DNA of 64,000 nt, taken from NCBI RefSeq assembly GCF_022378355.1, contig NZ_JAKMAJ010000010.1:1-64000 (forward strand), read 5' to 3'. Numbering within the stretch: position 1 is the first letter of the stretch; each line of letters begins with the position of its first letter. Both the position numbers and the translations under genes were made by a program. Shown piece after piece: positions 21,090 through 32,158 of the stretch. The notes below the pieces were generated by a model. The model ran no database searches, was not told the DNA's origin, and worked only from the letters and a program-made list of their open reading frames with translations. The stretch comes from Brenneria bubanii (lineage in GTDB: Bacteria > Pseudomonadota > Gammaproteobacteria > Enterobacterales > Enterobacteriaceae).

Positions 21090-21914
21090 GTGGCACAAAG
21101 AGACTATGTCAGCCGGGGACGTTCCAATACGCGCCGGAAAAAGACAACCAGCCGGAGAAAAAGCAACGCTTCAGGCATGTCCAAAACCATGATAGCGCTG
21201 GCTGTCGCTGTTTTGGTCACCTTTGCAGGCGGGCTGTATTTCATCGCCCATAACAAACCGGCGGAATCGCCGATTTTGCCACATCAAAACGCCAGCAAAG
21301 GCAATGGTCTGCCGCCGAAGCCGGAAGAACGCTGGCGCTATATCAAAGAGCTGGAAAACCGTCAGTTGGGCGTATCTACCCCGACGGAACCGTCCGCCGG
21401 AGGCGGGAGCCAGACACCGGCGCAGCTGACCGATGAACAACGCCAGTTGCTGGAGCAGATGCAGTCCGACATGCGCCGTCAACCGACGCAGCTCTCTGAA
21501 GTGCCCTATAACGATCAAACGCAGATACCGCGCTCGCAGGTCACCATCAAACCGCCGGAACAGACGAAGCCGATCACACCGCCGCCAACGGCGCGAGCGC
21601 CGGTCACCGCCGCCCCGGTCGCGCCAAAGCAGGATACGCCGAGGCCGGAAGCGGCTAAGCAGCCTGAACCGGCGAAAACGGAAAAGTCACAGCGCTGGAT
21701 AGTGCAATGCGGCTCATTCAAGAGCATGGAGCCTGCCGAATCGGTCAGGGCGCAGTTGGCGTTCGCCGGGATTGAAAGCCGGATTTCCTCCAACGGCGGA
21801 TGGAACCGGATCATGCTGGGTCCTTACAATAACCGGGCCGCGGCAGATAAAATGCTGCAGCGGCTCAAGGGAATTGGCACGTCCAGTTGTATTCCGCTTG
21901 CCGGCGGGGGTTGA
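21090..21914 (+). CDS. ftsN: essential cell division protein FtsN
   Basis: A 274-residue bitopic inner membrane protein that activates septal peptidoglycan synthesis. It has a basic cytoplasmic tail with MAQRDYVSRG, a transmembrane helix near residues 31-53, a long Pro/Gln-rich periplasmic linker, and a C-terminal SPOR domain (about 199-274: WIVQCGSFKSMEPAE, RIMLGPYNNRAAAD) with a Cys pair. It starts at GTG 21090, as in E. coli. It is about 45 residues shorter than the E. coli protein, all in the linker. Its stop codon lies within the hslV promoter. Confidence 0.95.
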   Translation: MAQRDYVSRGRSNTRRKKTTSRRKSNASGMSKTMIALAVAVLVTFAGGLYFIAHNKPAESPILPHQNASKGNGLPPKPEERWRYIKELENRQLGVSTPTEPSAGGGSQTPAQLTDEQRQLLEQMQSDMRRQPTQLSEVPYNDQTQIPRSQVTIKPPEQTKPITPPPTARAPVTAAPVAPKQDTPRPEAAKQPEPAKTEKSQRWIVQCGSFKSMEPAESVRAQLAFAGIESRISSNGGWNRIMLGPYNNRAAADKMLQRLKGIGTSSCIPLAGGG

Positions 21915-21938
21915 AAAACCCTACGCCATCCCCATTTA
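21911..21938 (+). promoter_or_regulatory. sigma-32 heat-shock promoter of hslVU
   Basis: TTGAAA (21911-21916), a 13-bp spacer, then CCCCATTTA (21930-21938) match the RpoH consensus (CTTGAAA, 13-14 bp, CCCCATnT) nearly perfectly. The -35 overlaps the ftsN stop codon, and hslV starts 61 bp downstream. rpoH is present at 54.5 kb in this window. Heat induction of hslVU by sigma-32 is established in E. coli. Confidence 0.9.
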
Positions 21939-21998
21939 TAAAATCAATATGCCCCGCGGTCAGTGGGGGTCTTTTTATTTGGTAACGGGGACGGACTC

Positions 21999-22529
21999 GT
22001 GACAACAATTGTAAGTGTACGCCGCAACGGCCATGTGGTCATCGGCGGTGATGGGCAGGCGACGCTGGGAAATACCGTCATGAAGGGCAACGTGCGTAAA
22101 GTACGCCGCCTCTATAACGATCGCGTTATTGCAGGCTTCGCCGGCGGCACGGCAGATGCCTTTACCCTGTTCGAACTCTTTGAACGCAAACTGGAATTGC
22201 ATCAGGGGCACCTGGTAAAGGCCGCGGTAGAGCTGGCGAAGGATTGGCGTACCGACCGTATGCTGCGCCGCCTGGAAGCCTTACTTGCCGTAGCGGATGA
22301 AAATGCGTCATTGATCATTACCGGCAATGGCGATGTGGTGCAGCCGGAAAATGATTTGATCGCCATCGGTTCCGGTGGTCCCTACGCACAGTCCGCCGCT
22401 CGCGCCCTGCTGGAAAATACAGAGCTCGGCGCGCGGGATATTGTCGAGAAATCGTTAGGTATTGCTGGCGATATCTGCATCTATACCAACCAATTCCACA
22501 CGATTGAAGAATTAGCCTCAAAGGCGTAA
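21999..22529 (+). CDS. hslV: HslV proteasome-like protease subunit
   Basis: A 176-residue threonine peptidase forming two stacked hexamers and paired with the HslU unfoldase. After Met removal the mature N terminus is [19 protein letters not shown], giving the catalytic Thr and the conserved Lys-containing [10 protein letters not shown]. The start is GTG 21999 with GGGGA upstream; the frame is open to 21963, but only this start exposes the catalytic threonine. hslU follows 9 bp later. Confidence 0.97.
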   Translation: MTTIVSVRRNGHVVIGGDGQATLGNTVMKGNVRKVRRLYNDRVIAGFAGGTADAFTLFELFERKLELHQGHLVKAAVELAKDWRTDRMLRRLEALLAVADENASLIITGNGDVVQPENDLIAIGSGGPYAQSAARALLENTELGARDIVEKSLGIAGDICIYTNQFHTIEELASKA

Positions 22530-22538
22530 GGATCAACT

Positions 22539-23870
22539 ATGTCTGAAATGACCCCGCGCGAGATAGTCAGCGAACTCGATAGCTACATTATCGGTCAGCA
22601 TAACGCCAAACGCGCGGTAGCCATCGCGCTGCGCAATCGCTGGCGAAGAATGCAGTTGGAAGCATCGCTGCGCCACGAAGTAACGCCCAAAAATATTCTG
22701 ATGATTGGTCCGACCGGCGTGGGTAAAACCGAAATCGCCCGTCGTCTGGCCAAACTGGCCAATGCGCCCTTTATCAAGGTTGAGGCCACCAAGTTCACCG
22801 AAGTCGGCTATGTCGGTAAAGAAGTGGATTCGATTATCCGTGATTTAACGGATTCAGCGATAAAAATGGTGCGCCAGCAATCCATAGAGAAGAACCGCCA
22901 TCGCGCAGAAGAGCTGGCGGAAGAGCGTATTCTCGATGTTCTGCTGCCTCCGGCTAAAAATAACTGGGGACAGACGGAAGACAATCATGAACCATCAACG
23001 GCGCGTCAGACGTTTCGCAAGAAACTGCGCGAAGGCCAACTGGACGATAAGGAAATTGAAATCGATCTGGCCGCCGCACCGGTGGGCGTTGAAATCATGG
23101 CGCCTCCGGGCATGGAAGAAATGACCAACCAGCTGCAATCCATGTTTCAGAACCTGGCGGGTCAGAAGCAAAAAGCGCGTAAGGTGAAAATCAAAGAAGC
23201 CTTTAAGCTGCTGGTGGAAGAGGAAGCGGCCAAGCTGGTTAACCCGGAAGAGCTGAAGCAGCAGGCGATTGAATCCGTTGAGCAACACGGTATCGTGTTT
23301 ATCGATGAGATCGATAAAATCTGTAAACGCGGCGAAAGCTCCGGCCCGGATGTGTCCCGCGAAGGGGTACAGCGCGATCTGCTGCCGCTGGTGGAAGGCT
23401 GCACCGTCTCAACAAAACATGGCATGGTTAAAACCGACCACATCCTGTTTATCGCCTCCGGCGCATTCCAGGTGGCCAGCCCGTCGGATTTGATCCCTGA
23501 ACTACAGGGTCGGCTGCCCATCCGTGTTGAATTACAGGCGCTGACGACAGAAGATTTTGAGCGTATCCTGACGGAGCCAAGCGCGTCACTGACCGAGCAA
23601 TACAAGGCATTGATGGCAACAGAGGGCGTCAATATCGAGTTTTCCGCCGACGGTATCCGCCGGATTGCGGAAGCGGCATGGCAGGTCAACGAACGAACCG
23701 AAAACATCGGCGCTCGTCGTCTGCATACCGTGCTGGAGCGTTTAATTGAAGATATCTCTTATGATGCCAGCGAAATGAGTGGCCAAAACGTTACCATTGA
23801 CGCAGATTACGTACGTAGTCACCTGGATGAATTAGTAGCAGATGAAGATCTGAGCCGATTTATCTTATAA
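22539..23870 (+). CDS. hslU: HslU ATPase, unfoldase of the HslVU protease
   Basis: A 443-residue AAA+ ClpX-type ATPase, the same length as in E. coli. It has [21 protein letters not shown] split at the N terminus, Walker [13 protein letters not shown], the pore motif GYVGKEV, the intermediate I-domain (about residues 110-245), Walker B FIDEIDK, sensor 2 GARRL, and a C-terminal DLSRFIL that docks into HslV. It recognises and unfolds substrates for HslV. Co-transcribed with hslV and ended by a strong hairpin. Confidence 0.98.
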   Translation: MSEMTPREIVSELDSYIIGQHNAKRAVAIALRNRWRRMQLEASLRHEVTPKNILMIGPTGVGKTEIARRLAKLANAPFIKVEATKFTEVGYVGKEVDSIIRDLTDSAIKMVRQQSIEKNRHRAEELAEERILDVLLPPAKNNWGQTEDNHEPSTARQTFRKKLREGQLDDKEIEIDLAAAPVGVEIMAPPGMEEMTNQLQSMFQNLAGQKQKARKVKIKEAFKLLVEEEAAKLVNPEELKQQAIESVEQHGIVFIDEIDKICKRGESSGPDVSREGVQRDLLPLVEGCTVSTKHGMVKTDHILFIASGAFQVASPSDLIPELQGRLPIRVELQALTTEDFERILTEPSASLTEQYKALMATEGVNIEFSADGIRRIAEAAWQVNERTENIGARRLHTVLERLIEDISYDASEMSGQNVTIDADYVRSHLDELVADEDLSRFIL

Positions 23871-23900
23871 TCCGTTTTCACGGATCGTCCTGTTAACAGT

Positions 23901-23928
23901 CAAGTGGGAGGCCAAGGCCTCCCACTTG
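23901..23928 (+). terminator. hslVU terminator
   Basis: A perfect 12-bp inverted repeat CAAGTGGGAGGC / GCCTCCCACTTG with a 4-nt loop, 30 bp after the hslU stop, followed by a short TGTTT. The weak T-run lowers the certainty. Confidence 0.75.
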
Positions 23929-23957
23929 TGTTTATGGCACTGTCGTTACAGAAATTT

Positions 23958-24068
23958 TATACCCAATATTTCAAGATGCGGGAAGACGGCCACCGAGCGG
24001 CGCCACAAGCCACAAGAAGGTTGAAACCTATCAGGCCTGCGCACCTGTGACTTGAAAGATGAGGGGTA
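23958..24068. repeat. ERIC-like intergenic inverted-repeat element
   Basis: About 111 bp that begins TATACCCAATATTTCAAGATGC and ends with CTTGAAAGATGAGGGGTA, so its termini are imperfect inverted repeats. Related ends occur at 36136-36156 (ACTTGAAAGATGCAGGGTATA) and possibly near 50854. The form resembles the non-autonomous palindromic repeats common between enterobacterial genes. Its family is assigned only by these termini. Confidence 0.55.
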
Positions 24069-24126
24069 GATTCATAAACAATAGATGTATCCTTACCGGG
24101 ATCGTCAATAAAAATTGAAGCGCACC

Positions 24127-25044
24127 ATGACCTTATCAACCCATAAAAGCAAAACCCAAGCCTGGCTGGACAGCTTGCGTCCAAAAACGTTGCCGTTAGC
24201 TTTCGCGTCCATCGTTACCGGCTCGGCGATTGCGAGCTGGCATAGCAGCTTTAAACCGGGCATCGCACTGCTGGCTTTGCTTACGGCCGGATTATTGCAA
24301 ATTCTTTCCAATCTGGCGAATGACTATGGGGATGCGATAAAAGGCAGCGACACCGAAGACCGTATCGGCCCATTGCGCGGTATTCAGACGGGCGCGATTA
24401 CCCTGGCGCAACTAAGAAACGCGCTGATAATCACCATTGCGCTGACCATCATTTCCGGCGTCTGTCTGGTGGTCGCCGCCTGTGAAAAACCCACGGATAT
24501 CGTCGGATTTCTGATCCTCGGCCTGCTGGCGATTCTGGCCGCCATTACTTATACCGTCGGCAGCAAGCCATACGGTTACATCGGGCTGGGCGATATCTCG
24601 GTGCTGATATTCTTTGGCTGGCTGAGCGTTGCCGGCTCCTATTACCTGCAAACCGGCCACTTCGACAGCATCGTCATGCTGCCGGCCACCGCCTGCGGCC
24701 TGCTGGCTACCGCCGTATTGAACATCAACAATCTGCGCGATATCGATAACGATCGCATCAGCGGGAAGAATACCTTGGCGGTTCGCCTCGGCGCGCAAAA
24801 GGCTCGCTGCTACCACACCATGCTGCTGTTATTGGCGCCGGTTTGTCTCGGCCTGTTCGCCGTCTTTTACCTGCACAGTCTGGCCGGCTGGCTGTTTATT
24901 CTGGCTTTGCCTCTGTTGCTCAAGCAGGCTATTTACGTGTTACGGGAAACCAGCGCCTTCGGCATGCGTCCGATGCTGGAGAAAACCGTCAAGTGCGCGC
25001 TGCTGACCAACATTCTGTTTGCCGTGGGCGTCATACTCAGCTAA
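24127..25044 (+). CDS. menA: 1,4-dihydroxy-2-naphthoate octaprenyltransferase
   Basis: A 305-residue inner membrane prenyltransferase that attaches the octaprenyl chain in menaquinone synthesis. It shows the UbiA-family aspartate motif in LANDYGDAIKGSDTEDRIGP and the second one in NNLRDIDNDRISGKNTLAVRLG, with eight to nine hydrophobic segments. ATG 24127 (MTLSTHK) was preferred to an upstream in-frame TTG at 24115. rraA follows on the same strand, as in E. coli. Confidence 0.96.
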   Translation: MTLSTHKSKTQAWLDSLRPKTLPLAFASIVTGSAIASWHSSFKPGIALLALLTAGLLQILSNLANDYGDAIKGSDTEDRIGPLRGIQTGAITLAQLRNALIITIALTIISGVCLVVAACEKPTDIVGFLILGLLAILAAITYTVGSKPYGYIGLGDISVLIFFGWLSVAGSYYLQTGHFDSIVMLPATACGLLATAVLNINNLRDIDNDRISGKNTLAVRLGAQKARCYHTMLLLLAPVCLGLFAVFYLHSLAGWLFILALPLLLKQAIYVLRETSAFGMRPMLEKTVKCALLTNILFAVGVILS

Positions 25045-25077
25045 CGGCAGCAAAGTCCGGCGCTATCCACAGCCTGA

Positions 25078-25668
<591 letters not shown>

Positions 25669-25692
25669 CCCGGTTCGACAACCTTCGGGGCG

Positions 25693-25716
25693 AAAAGGGC
25701 GAAGGTTCGCCCTTTT
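25693..25716. terminator. bidirectional terminator between rraA and zapB
   Basis: AAAAGGGCGA / TCGCCCTTTT with an AGGT loop lies between two convergent genes. T-rich arms flank it on both strands. Confidence 0.85.
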
Positions 25717-25725
25717 CTGAAAGAG

Positions 25726-25965
25726 TCAGACTTCTTCCATCTTTCCTAACAGGGCACGCAGGCGCTCCTGCCACATCGTTTGCTCTTCTTTCAATTGCTC
25801 GTTTTCACGCACCAGCGCTTCGCGAGAGCCTGACGCTGCCTGAATATCTTGCGACAAGGCGTTATTTTTCTCTTTCAGCTCTTCAATTTCCATTTGTAAC
25901 AGCGTAATAGTATCAATCGCTTGCTGAACTTTTGCTTCCAGCTTCTCAAACACTTCAAATGACAT
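25726..25965 (-). CDS. zapB: cell division protein ZapB
   Basis: A 79-residue all-helical coiled-coil protein that stabilises the Z-ring and links it to ZapA and MatP. It begins [18 protein letters not shown] and shows continuous heptads, like E. coli ZapB. It is convergent with rraA. Confidence 0.95.
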   Translation of the reverse strand: MSFEVFEKLEAKVQQAIDTITLLQMEIEELKEKNNALSQDIQAASGSREALVRENEQLKEEQTMWQERLRALLGKMEEV

Positions 25966-26377
25966 TCTTCAAACCCCTTTTAATCGCAAGGCATAAAAAT
26001 CGGTTAACACTAGCCCAAAGCATCCGCTGTGGTCACGATACAACCGCACACCTGACACGGTGTCCGTTTAATACGCCCATAGACGTAAACCGATGGCGGG
26101 ACTGACCTGACACCAGGACTGACCATAGTGGAATTGTATGTAGCCAAGGTATCGCTGTCTAGCAAACATCCCATACAACGTCGAGTGTGACATCTTTTCC
26201 TGGCAAGCTCTATCAGCACAGACTGAAAAAGCAGGTTAACAGCTTTTCGCCTCATGCCCCATGTTAATAAATTTAACGCAATGGTTAACATAAGATAGGC
26301 ATCAGCAATCGTCCAAGACGACTCATTATGCGAATACGCTCATTTTCTTGACCTACAACACACATTTTGATTTCGAT
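25966..26377. other. 412 bp without a recognisable gene
   Basis: Lies between the divergent zapB and glpF genes, together with the GlpR-like site at 26378. It holds an A/T-rich glpF-proximal part and a pair of arms, ATGTTAA and TTAACAT, at about 26262-26290. A 93-codon minus-strand frame (26010-26291) has no ribosome site and resembles nothing I know. No repeat or RNA gene was recognised. Confidence 0.5.
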
Positions 26378-26397
26378 ATTTCTCGTTTTCGAGCATT
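26378..26397. promoter_or_regulatory. possible GlpR operator upstream of glpF
   Basis: ATTTCTCGTTTTCGAGCATT matches the GlpR operator consensus (WATGTTCGWTAWCGAACATW) at 15 of 20 positions, with the strong half CGAGCATT on the right. It lies about 100 bp before the glpF start. GlpR is known to repress glpFK in E. coli. Confidence 0.45.
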
Positions 26398-26499
26398 AAC
26401 GATAAATTCACATCATAAACACATTTAAAGTGGCGACGTCCGTTGTTCCGGCGTCATTTTTAAGCCCCACATCGCTGTACCCTACACCGCAGGACAATA

Positions 26500-27342
26500 A
26501 TGATGAGTCAGTCAGACAGTTCAACGCTAAAAAGCCAGTGCATCGCCGAATTTTTAGGTACCGGCCTACTGATTTTTTTCGGCGTCGGCTGCGTCGCCGC
26601 GCTAAAACTGGCCGGCGCCAGCTTCGGGCAATGGGAAATCAGTATCATCTGGGGTCTGGGGGTGGCGATGGCCATCTACCTGACCGCCGCAATTTCCGGC
26701 GCGCATCTCAACCCGGCGGTCACCATCGCCCTGTGGCTATTCGCCTGTTTTGAAGGCCGAAAGGTCATTCCCTACATGCTGGCCCAGATAGCGGGCGCTT
26801 TCTGCGCCGCCGCACTGGTCTATGGCCTGTATTACAATCTGTTCGTGAATTTTGAACAGACGCACAACATGGTGCGCGGTAGTGTGGAAAGCCTCAACCT
26901 CGCCAGTATCTTCTCCACCTATCCGCATCCACAGATCTCAGTCATGCAGGCGTTTCTGGTTGAAACCGTGATTACCGCTATCCTGATGTGTCTGATTCTG
27001 GCGCTGACTGATGATGGCAACGGTATTCCGCGAGGACCGCTGGCGCCATTGCTGATCGGTATTTTAATCGCCGTGATTGGCGCCTCAATGGGGCCGCTCA
27101 CCGGCTTTGCGCTGAACCCGGCGCGTGACTTTGGGCCCAAACTGTTCGCCTTCCTGGCCGGCTGGGGAAACGTCGCCTTCACCGGCGGCCGCGACATACC
27201 TTACTTCCTGGTGCCGATTTTCGGCCCGATAGTCGGCGCCGGCCTGGGAGCATTGGGTTACCGCATGTTGATTGGCCGCAATCTACCTTGCGATGTTTGT
27301 GAAGCCGGCAGTGAAACGACAGTACGCACCGAGAGCCATTAA
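26500..27342 (+). CDS. glpF: glycerol facilitator aquaglyceroporin
   Basis: A 280-residue inner membrane channel for glycerol. It has six transmembrane segments and both half-helix NPA motifs (SGAHLNPAVTIAL and GFALNPARDFGPK), with the extra aspartate after the second NPA arginine that marks glyceroporins. It matches E. coli GlpF throughout. AGGA lies 5 nt before ATG 26500; ATG 26503 is equally possible. It is followed 50 bp later by glpK. Confidence 0.97.
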   Translation: MMSQSDSSTLKSQCIAEFLGTGLLIFFGVGCVAALKLAGASFGQWEISIIWGLGVAMAIYLTAAISGAHLNPAVTIALWLFACFEGRKVIPYMLAQIAGAFCAAALVYGLYYNLFVNFEQTHNMVRGSVESLNLASIFSTYPHPQISVMQAFLVETVITAILMCLILALTDDGNGIPRGPLAPLLIGILIAVIGASMGPLTGFALNPARDFGPKLFAFLAGWGNVAFTGGRDIPYFLVPIFGPIVGAGLGALGYRMLIGRNLPCDVCEAGSETTVRTESH

Positions 27343-27359
27343 ATTTAACGCCGCGGTGA

Positions 27360-28904
<1,545 letters not shown>

Positions 28905-29004
28905 CGATGCGCTTCTGCGTCAGGGCGTCGGCTTAGGCACAAGCTCAGAGGGCAATTCGGGTTTGCCCGTTACCCGGCGTAAAAATTATGCTGAGGAGGC
29001 GAAA

Positions 29005-29046
29005 GGCGCAGGCTTGAAACGCAAGGATGTGATTCAAGCCTGCGCC
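29005..29046. terminator. strong inverted repeat between convergent glpK and cyuA
   Basis: A perfect 14-bp stem, GGCGCAGGCTTGAA (29005-29018) with TTCAAGCCTGCGCC (29033-29046), has a 14-nt loop. It lies 28 bp past the cyuA stop and about 100 bp past the glpK stop. Only a short TTT follows on the minus strand, so it may terminate or merely protect 3' ends. Confidence 0.55.
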
Positions 29047-29074
29047 GCGTGGGGAGCTTTCCTGCATTAACCAA

Positions 29075-30391
29075 TCAGCGCGCCTTACTCGCCATAATCT
29101 CTATAATCTGGATATCCGTCTGCTGCATAGCACCGCTGGCCAGCGCGCACAAATTGACAATCGATTGGTCCACATCGTGAGCCACGATGCCTTCATTGCC
29201 GGTGACCACGCTGTCATCCAGCGCCATCAATACCGCTTTATACGCCGCGGAGACGCTGGTCGACACTTTCATCGCACAGCTATTGGATGCGCCGTCGCAT
29301 ATCATGCCGCTCACGTCGCCGATCATGCTGCTGATCGCCATCGCCACGGGTTCATACCGGCCGGCGATCAGCCAGGCGATCCCGGCCGCGGCCCCCATCG
29401 AGGCAGTCGTCGCCGCGCACAGCGCCGAAAGTTTGGGGAGCTTGCTATGGATATAAATCGCCGTCAGATGCGACAGCATCAGCGCACGCGCCAATCTTTC
29501 CTCGCCGCAGTTTAAATACTCCGCCGCGGCCACCACCGGCATGGTCGCCGCGATCCCTTGATTGCCCGAACCGGAATTGCTCATGGCGGGCATGACGGCG
29601 CCGCCCATGCGCGCGTCGGATGCCGCAGTCGTGCGGATCATGATATCCGAGAGCAAATCATGCGATAGCAATCCCTGTTCACGCTGGCGCGCCAGCGTCG
29701 CGCCGATATGCAATCCATAAGGTTTACTCAGCCCTTCCCTGGAGAGCGACGCGTTCAGTTCGGCCGAGTCCAGAATAAAGCGAATACGCGCAAAGTCGAC
29801 CTGAGTGGAAAAATCGTAAACGTCGCGTGTCGTCGCATTTTTCAGGCAGTCGTCATCAATCGCATCATCGGCCTGACGGCCATCGTTCTGACGTTCATCG
29901 AACAGCACCTCGCCGTTTCGTTCGATGCGGATGACATGGGTGTGGCTGCCGGCGATCGTCACCGTAGCCGACGCGTCCTGGCTGTAGACGGTAACCTGTG
30001 AGTAAAGAATGTCCTCACAGGGTTGCATCATACTGACGCGCACGCCGCCTTGCGCCAGCAGTGTTTTCCCCGCTTCAATGGCCTGAGGCTTGGCGTGCCG
30101 CAGCACTTCCAACCCGGCCTGCGGATCGCCGCCGAATGCGCCGACCGCCGCGGCGATCGGCAACCCCACCATACCGGTGCCGGGGACGGCGACGCCCATG
30201 CCGTTTTTCATCAGATTGGGCGACACGCTGGCCGTCACGCGTTCCACAACCCCAGGCAGATAAGAGGCCGCCAGCGCCGAAGCCAATGCCACTGAAATCG
30301 GTTCGGTACAGCCTACCGCCGGTTTAACTTCTTGTTGTACGATGCGGATAAATGCATGCCACAACGGGTTGTTTTCGTGCTTATTCATCAT
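29075..30391 (-). CDS. cyuA: L-cysteine desulfidase, CyuA/YhaM family
   Basis: A 438-residue protein very similar to E. coli CyuA (YhaM, 436 residues, UPF0597), which breaks L-cysteine into pyruvate, ammonia and sulfide with an iron-sulfur cluster. It keeps [12 protein letters not shown] with the catalytic cysteine at residue 28, the [22 protein letters not shown] block, and cluster-ligand cysteines in [10 protein letters not shown] and [14 protein letters not shown]. It is alone on the minus strand, divergent from a LacI-family regulator. In E. coli it pairs with the CyuP transporter and CyuR; neither is adjacent here. Confidence 0.93.
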   Translation of the reverse strand: MMNKHENNPLWHAFIRIVQQEVKPAVGCTEPISVALASALAASYLPGVVERVTASVSPNLMKNGMGVAVPGTGMVGLPIAAAVGAFGGDPQAGLEVLRHAKPQAIEAGKTLLAQGGVRVSMMQPCEDILYSQVTVYSQDASATVTIAGSHTHVIRIERNGEVLFDERQNDGRQADDAIDDDCLKNATTRDVYDFSTQVDFARIRFILDSAELNASLSREGLSKPYGLHIGATLARQREQGLLSHDLLSDIMIRTTAASDARMGGAVMPAMSNSGSGNQGIAATMPVVAAAEYLNCGEERLARALMLSHLTAIYIHSKLPKLSALCAATTASMGAAAGIAWLIAGRYEPVAMAISSMIGDVSGMICDGASNSCAMKVSTSVSAAYKAVLMALDDSVVTGNEGIVAHDVDQSIVNLCALASGAMQQTDIQIIEIMASKAR

Positions 30392-30735
30392 TCATACCTT
30401 CAGCCCACGTGATTGTCCGATAGTTGCCGGCTTTTGCTATAAGTAATCATATTCCAGGTTGGGTAGAATTTTTTTTCAACTTTCATCGTCCATGCGGGGT
30501 TTATTAGAAAAATTTTCTCCATTTAAGTTGATTGAATTGCTTTAAATCTAACTATAAGCAAATTTATATAATAAATTATCTATCCACCCTATTTCAGAGC
30601 GTCGACGCCGCTCAGTCGGTAACGACGGCAAAACCATCGACGGTCAGCGGATTGATTGGCGACAGGCTTTCCATTTCAGCAGGCTACGGTGCATAATCGC
30701 CCCATCTCCTTCTGCCATGCCTTCAGGTATGATTC
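30392..30735. promoter_or_regulatory. divergent promoter region of cyuA and the LacI-family gene
   Basis: 344 bp, strongly A/T-rich in the middle (30460-30590), between two divergent starts. It should hold both promoters and probably the operator of the adjacent regulator. I could not pick out a convincing operator palindrome or a CyuR/Lrp-like site. Confidence 0.4.
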
Positions 30736-31728
30736 ATGAAAAAACAACGCGTTACGCTACAGGATATCGCCCAGCTATCTGGCGTAACCAAAATGACGGT
30801 CAGCCGCTATCTACGTACGCCTGAAAAAGTGGCGCCGGAAACCGCGGAACGCATTGCCAACGTCATGGTAGAGGTCAATTATTGCGCGGAGCGTCAAAAG
30901 GAAAGCCAACCATCCACTTTAGCGCCGCGCATCGGCATTCTGGTACCGTCTTTCAATAATCAAATATTCTCCGATCTGCTGGCGGGTATCGAATCGATAA
31001 CCCTGGCAAAAGGTTATCAAACGCTGGTCGTGAACTATGACTACGATAAGCCTCGTGAAGAAGAACAGATTATCAACCTGCTATCGTGCCAGATATCCGG
31101 CCTGATCCTTACCGACTGCGAACATACGCTACGCGCCAACAAATATTTGGCGTCGACGGAAATTCCGGTGGCGCAGGTGATGGATCTGGAAGCAATTCCC
31201 GGCCGTATCGTTGTGGGTTTTAACAACTATCAGGCCGCTTACGATATGACAGACGCGCTGTTAGCCAGCGGAAAGCGTCATGTCGTTTATTTTGGCTCGA
31301 TGTCGGATAGTCGCGATCGCAAGCGTTATCAGGGCTATAGCCAGGCGATGGCGGACGCCGGCCGGTCGCCGATGCACATCACGCCGAATAAGGTTTCTTC
31401 CGTCTCGATCGGCGCCGGCATGCTGGCGTTGGTGCGCCAGATGTACCCCCAGGTGGATGCGATTTTCTGTACCAACGACGATATTGCGGTCGGGGTGTTG
31501 CAGGAGTGCCTGCGATTATCTATCGCCATCCCAGCGCAAATGGCGATATCCGGTTTTCATGGTCTGGATATCGGCAAAGCCACCACTCCGGCGGTCGCCA
31601 GCGTCGTTACGCCGCGTTTTGAAATGGGTAAAGTCGCTACCGAGATTTTAATAAAAAAAATCAACAAACTACCTACCATTGAATATGTCGATCTTCACTA
31701 TCGGCTTTCACTTGGCGGCACGCTTTGA
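30736..31728 (+). CDS. LacI-family regulator resembling GntR (gluconate repressor)
   Basis: A 330-residue repressor. The helix-turn-helix is VTLQDIAQLSGVTKMTVSRYL with a hinge helix after it, and the effector domain has IGILVPSFNNQIFSDLLAGIES split as in E. coli GntR, then VDAIFCTNDDIAVGVLQECLRL and MAISGFHGLDIG. These segments resemble GntR/IdnR more than CytR or LacI, so a sugar-acid effector is likely. It probably controls the MFS gene downstream and perhaps divergent cyuA. The ligand is not known. Confidence 0.8.
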   Translation: MKKQRVTLQDIAQLSGVTKMTVSRYLRTPEKVAPETAERIANVMVEVNYCAERQKESQPSTLAPRIGILVPSFNNQIFSDLLAGIESITLAKGYQTLVVNYDYDKPREEEQIINLLSCQISGLILTDCEHTLRANKYLASTEIPVAQVMDLEAIPGRIVVGFNNYQAAYDMTDALLASGKRHVVYFGSMSDSRDRKRYQGYSQAMADAGRSPMHITPNKVSSVSIGAGMLALVRQMYPQVDAIFCTNDDIAVGVLQECLRLSIAIPAQMAISGFHGLDIGKATTPAVASVVTPRFEMGKVATEILIKKINKLPTIEYVDLHYRLSLGGTL

Positions 31729-32158
31729 TTGAGGTCAGCATAAGCGCCCCGCCAGCATCGTTATTCCCCTGCATGTTTTTTTTCGCCTGACGGCAGTACG
31801 CCGCCGGGATAATTGCAGAGGCGATCACATTACCGGTAACATCCGTTTTTAACATGATTTACAGTGATCCTAATCACAAACATGAAATCTAAAAACGGGT
31901 CTTATAGCGGCATCGATTCACTACAGGGTATGCCGTTATTTCTTGAACGCTGAAAAAGAGAATTAACCACGTATTAATACCGGGGTTATTTATTAATTTT
32001 ATTTTCATAAAAACCATTGAAAATAATCATCATCAAATATTTATTTACAGGTTTTAATTTAAAAACCTGATGCTGCATTTTATCTAAAAATAAAAAATCA
32101 CTTTATCTGAAATATAGATGAAATTTGGAATATATCATTTCAAATTAAACAGGTAACC
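31729..32158. other. 430-bp A/T-rich gap with a possible dehydrogenase fragment
   Basis: The part 31980-32158 is very A/T-rich and should carry the MFS promoter. In 31735-31855 the minus strand reads MLKTDVTGNVIASAIIPAAY, then GGALMLTSIKAC, which recalls the middle of a short-chain dehydrogenase (NVTG, then GG and a TSS-like motif). No start context, cofactor motif or YxxxK follows, so at most it is a remnant. Confidence 0.25.

Noticed and set aside
26010-26291. A 93-codon minus-strand frame between zapB and glpF with a CxxC pair
   Set aside because: No ribosome site, no recognisable family, and it lies where the glpF promoter region is expected.
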